Shown: positions 5,460 through 6,281 of the stretch, piece by piece | Layout of the letters: every line of letters starts with the position of its first letter | Numbering within the stretch: the first letter of the stretch is position 1 | Assembly (NCBI GenBank): GCA_937931765.1 | Contig: CALHAO010000396.1 | Location: forward strand, 1 to 6,281 | Source: an uncultured Thiotrichaceae bacterium | GTDB taxonomy: Bacteria > Pseudomonadota > Gammaproteobacteria > Thiotrichales > Thiotrichaceae | Length of the DNA stretch: 6,281 nucleotides | Direction of reading: 5' to 3' | Translations under genes and position numbers: made by a program | The notes under the pieces: generated by a model | The model's input: only the letters and a program-made list of their open reading frames with translations | Database searches by the model: none | Told to the model about the DNA's origin: nothing

Positions 5460-6281
5460 TTAACTGGCGATCAGAATTTTACGCGGATAATTCGTCAGGT
5501 AATCAGCACCGGTTTCAGTGACCACAATAGAGTCACCAATCCGTCCACCTAACTCGCCATCCACCGAAATACCACCATCCACCGCAAACGTCATGCCCGG
5601 TTGCAGGATGGTTTTATCGCCCGTTTTCAGTTCCGGCGATTCAAGGTAAGACATGCCAATCGAACGGCCGGTGCGGTAACCGGTTTCATAACCCCGTTCG
5701 CGATAAATTTCATTGGCCGCTTCAGCCACCGACTCCGCCGTGACACCGGGGCGAATGGCTGCAATGGCGGCCTGTTGTGCGTCGATAGCCGCCTGTTGTA
5801 CTTTGGCAGCTGCGTCTGAGATTTCGTTGACAAAAAACATGCGATCAAAGCCGAGTTTGTATTGTTTGAATTGCGCCATATTGCAGAAACAGAAATACAC
5901 CGGATCACCGATTTCCAGTGCCTTAACACTGGCGCGGCGGTGAACCATTGAAGTATCACGCCCGGATTGCATGATCTGTAAGTTATGAATCATCGGTGAG
6001 ATAAACGCCTCCCAACCCTTGTCAGTGAGGAAACCGGCTGCCTTGCGCGTACCGGCATTAATCACCGCCAGTGCTGCTTCATATTCCGGTGCACCAGCGG
6101 ACAACGCGCCTTCCGCCGCTTCCATCATCGCTCCGGCAATAGCGCCCGCCTGGTGCATGACTTCGATTTCTTCCGGCGATTTAATCATGCGCATGGCACC
6201 CAGCACAGGCGCAACATCACTCAACTTCACGCCCGGTAACTGATCATCAAACCAGTTGCGCACCAGTGCAGGCATCACGCC
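5460..6281 (-). CDS. M24-family (creatinase / ectoine hydrolase-like) hydrolase, C-terminal part
   Basis: The frame is open to the window edge, so the N-terminal creatinase-N domain and true start lie beyond 6281; the visible part (about 273 residues) is the whole pita-bread catalytic domain. Family blocks are MRMIKSPEEIEVMHQAG, the conserved His in SMVHRRAS, GDPVYFCFCNMAQFKQY, GYRTGRSIGMSY, LQPGMTFAVDGG and GGRIGDSIVVTETG. The five metal ligands of aminopeptidase P (D, D, H, E, E) are mostly replaced: only the second Asp (GFDR) remains, with Asn/Met for the first Asp, Arg for His in GRSIG, Asp for Glu in VDGG, and Gly for Glu in RIGD. This fits the metal-independent creatinase and ectoine-hydrolase branch better than a Xaa-Pro peptidase. 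It likely opens a cyclic or guanidino nitrogen compound, with the adjacent nitrilase-type enzyme acting next. Substrate unknown. Confidence 0.85.
   Translation of the reverse strand, partial: GVMPALVRNWFDDQLPGVKLSDVAPVLGAMRMIKSPEEIEVMHQAGAIAGAMMEAAEGALSAGAPEYEAALAVINAGTRKAAGFLTDKGWEAFISPMIHNLQIMQSGRDTSMVHRRASVKALEIGDPVYFCFCNMAQFKQYKLGFDRMFFVNEISDAAAKVQQAAIDAQQAAIAAIRPGVTAESVAEAANEIYRERGYETGYRTGRSIGMSYLESPELKTGDKTILQPGMTFAVDGGISVDGELGGRIGDSIVVTETGADYLTNYPRKILIAS

Noticed and set aside
1..6281. CRISPR arrays, tRNA or rRNA genes, insertion-sequence ends, riboswitches.
   Set aside because: No regularly spaced repeats, no tRNA-like cloverleaf, no transposase frame and no known riboswitch pattern were seen on either strand.

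Overview
This window reads as an accessory stretch of a bacterial chromosome. Base composition looks near 50% G+C, Shine-Dalgarno sites are ordinary, and three candidate -10 hexamers share TATACT. The gene content (PIN-domain toxin module, GNAT acetyltransferases, a formylglycine-generating-enzyme tail, nitrilase and creatinase-fold hydrolases) suits a gammaproteobacterium. A Thiothrix-like (Thiotrichales) source is a guess from gene content only; no marker gene is present.

Layout, left to right. Positions 1-352 (minus) hold the start of a nitroreductase-like gene that needs a single +1 shift near 149-158 to stay open. Positions 412-540 (minus) hold a 42-codon N-terminal stump of a RimJ-like acetyltransferase. 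Positions 580-2739 (minus) encode a large Fe(II)/2-oxoglutarate oxygenase whose architecture resembles a family I know mainly from fungi. After a 286-base intergenic stretch with weak hairpins and one coding-like fragment comes an intact GNAT acetyltransferase (3026-3541, minus). The promoters of this gene and of the next operon diverge from the shared gap 3542-3755.

Positions 3756-4478 (plus) form a compact three-cistron toxin-antitoxin-like operon: a 23-codon leader ORF with a strong ribosome site, a PIN-domain RNase overlapping it by ATGA, and a 68-residue partner overlapping the toxin by 17 bases. A perfect 19-base palindrome lies over the predicted transcription start and is a good operator candidate. 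Immediately downstream is an orphan C-terminal tail of a formylglycine-generating-enzyme/C-type-lectin-fold protein, whose codons look like the variable region of a diversity-generating retroelement target.

The right end (4672-6281, minus) is a two-gene catabolic operon: a creatinase/ectoine-hydrolase-like M24 protein, which has lost most canonical metal ligands and runs off the window, followed 11 bases later by a nitrilase-superfamily amidohydrolase.

Overall, an ordinary catabolic operon borders a patchwork region with at least three broken genes (nitroreductase, GNAT stump, FGE tail) around a toxin-antitoxin-like module. The most interesting items are that module with its leader peptide and palindrome, the retroelement-like tail, and the fungal-type oxygenase. 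All functional calls come from reading motifs by eye, without database searches.
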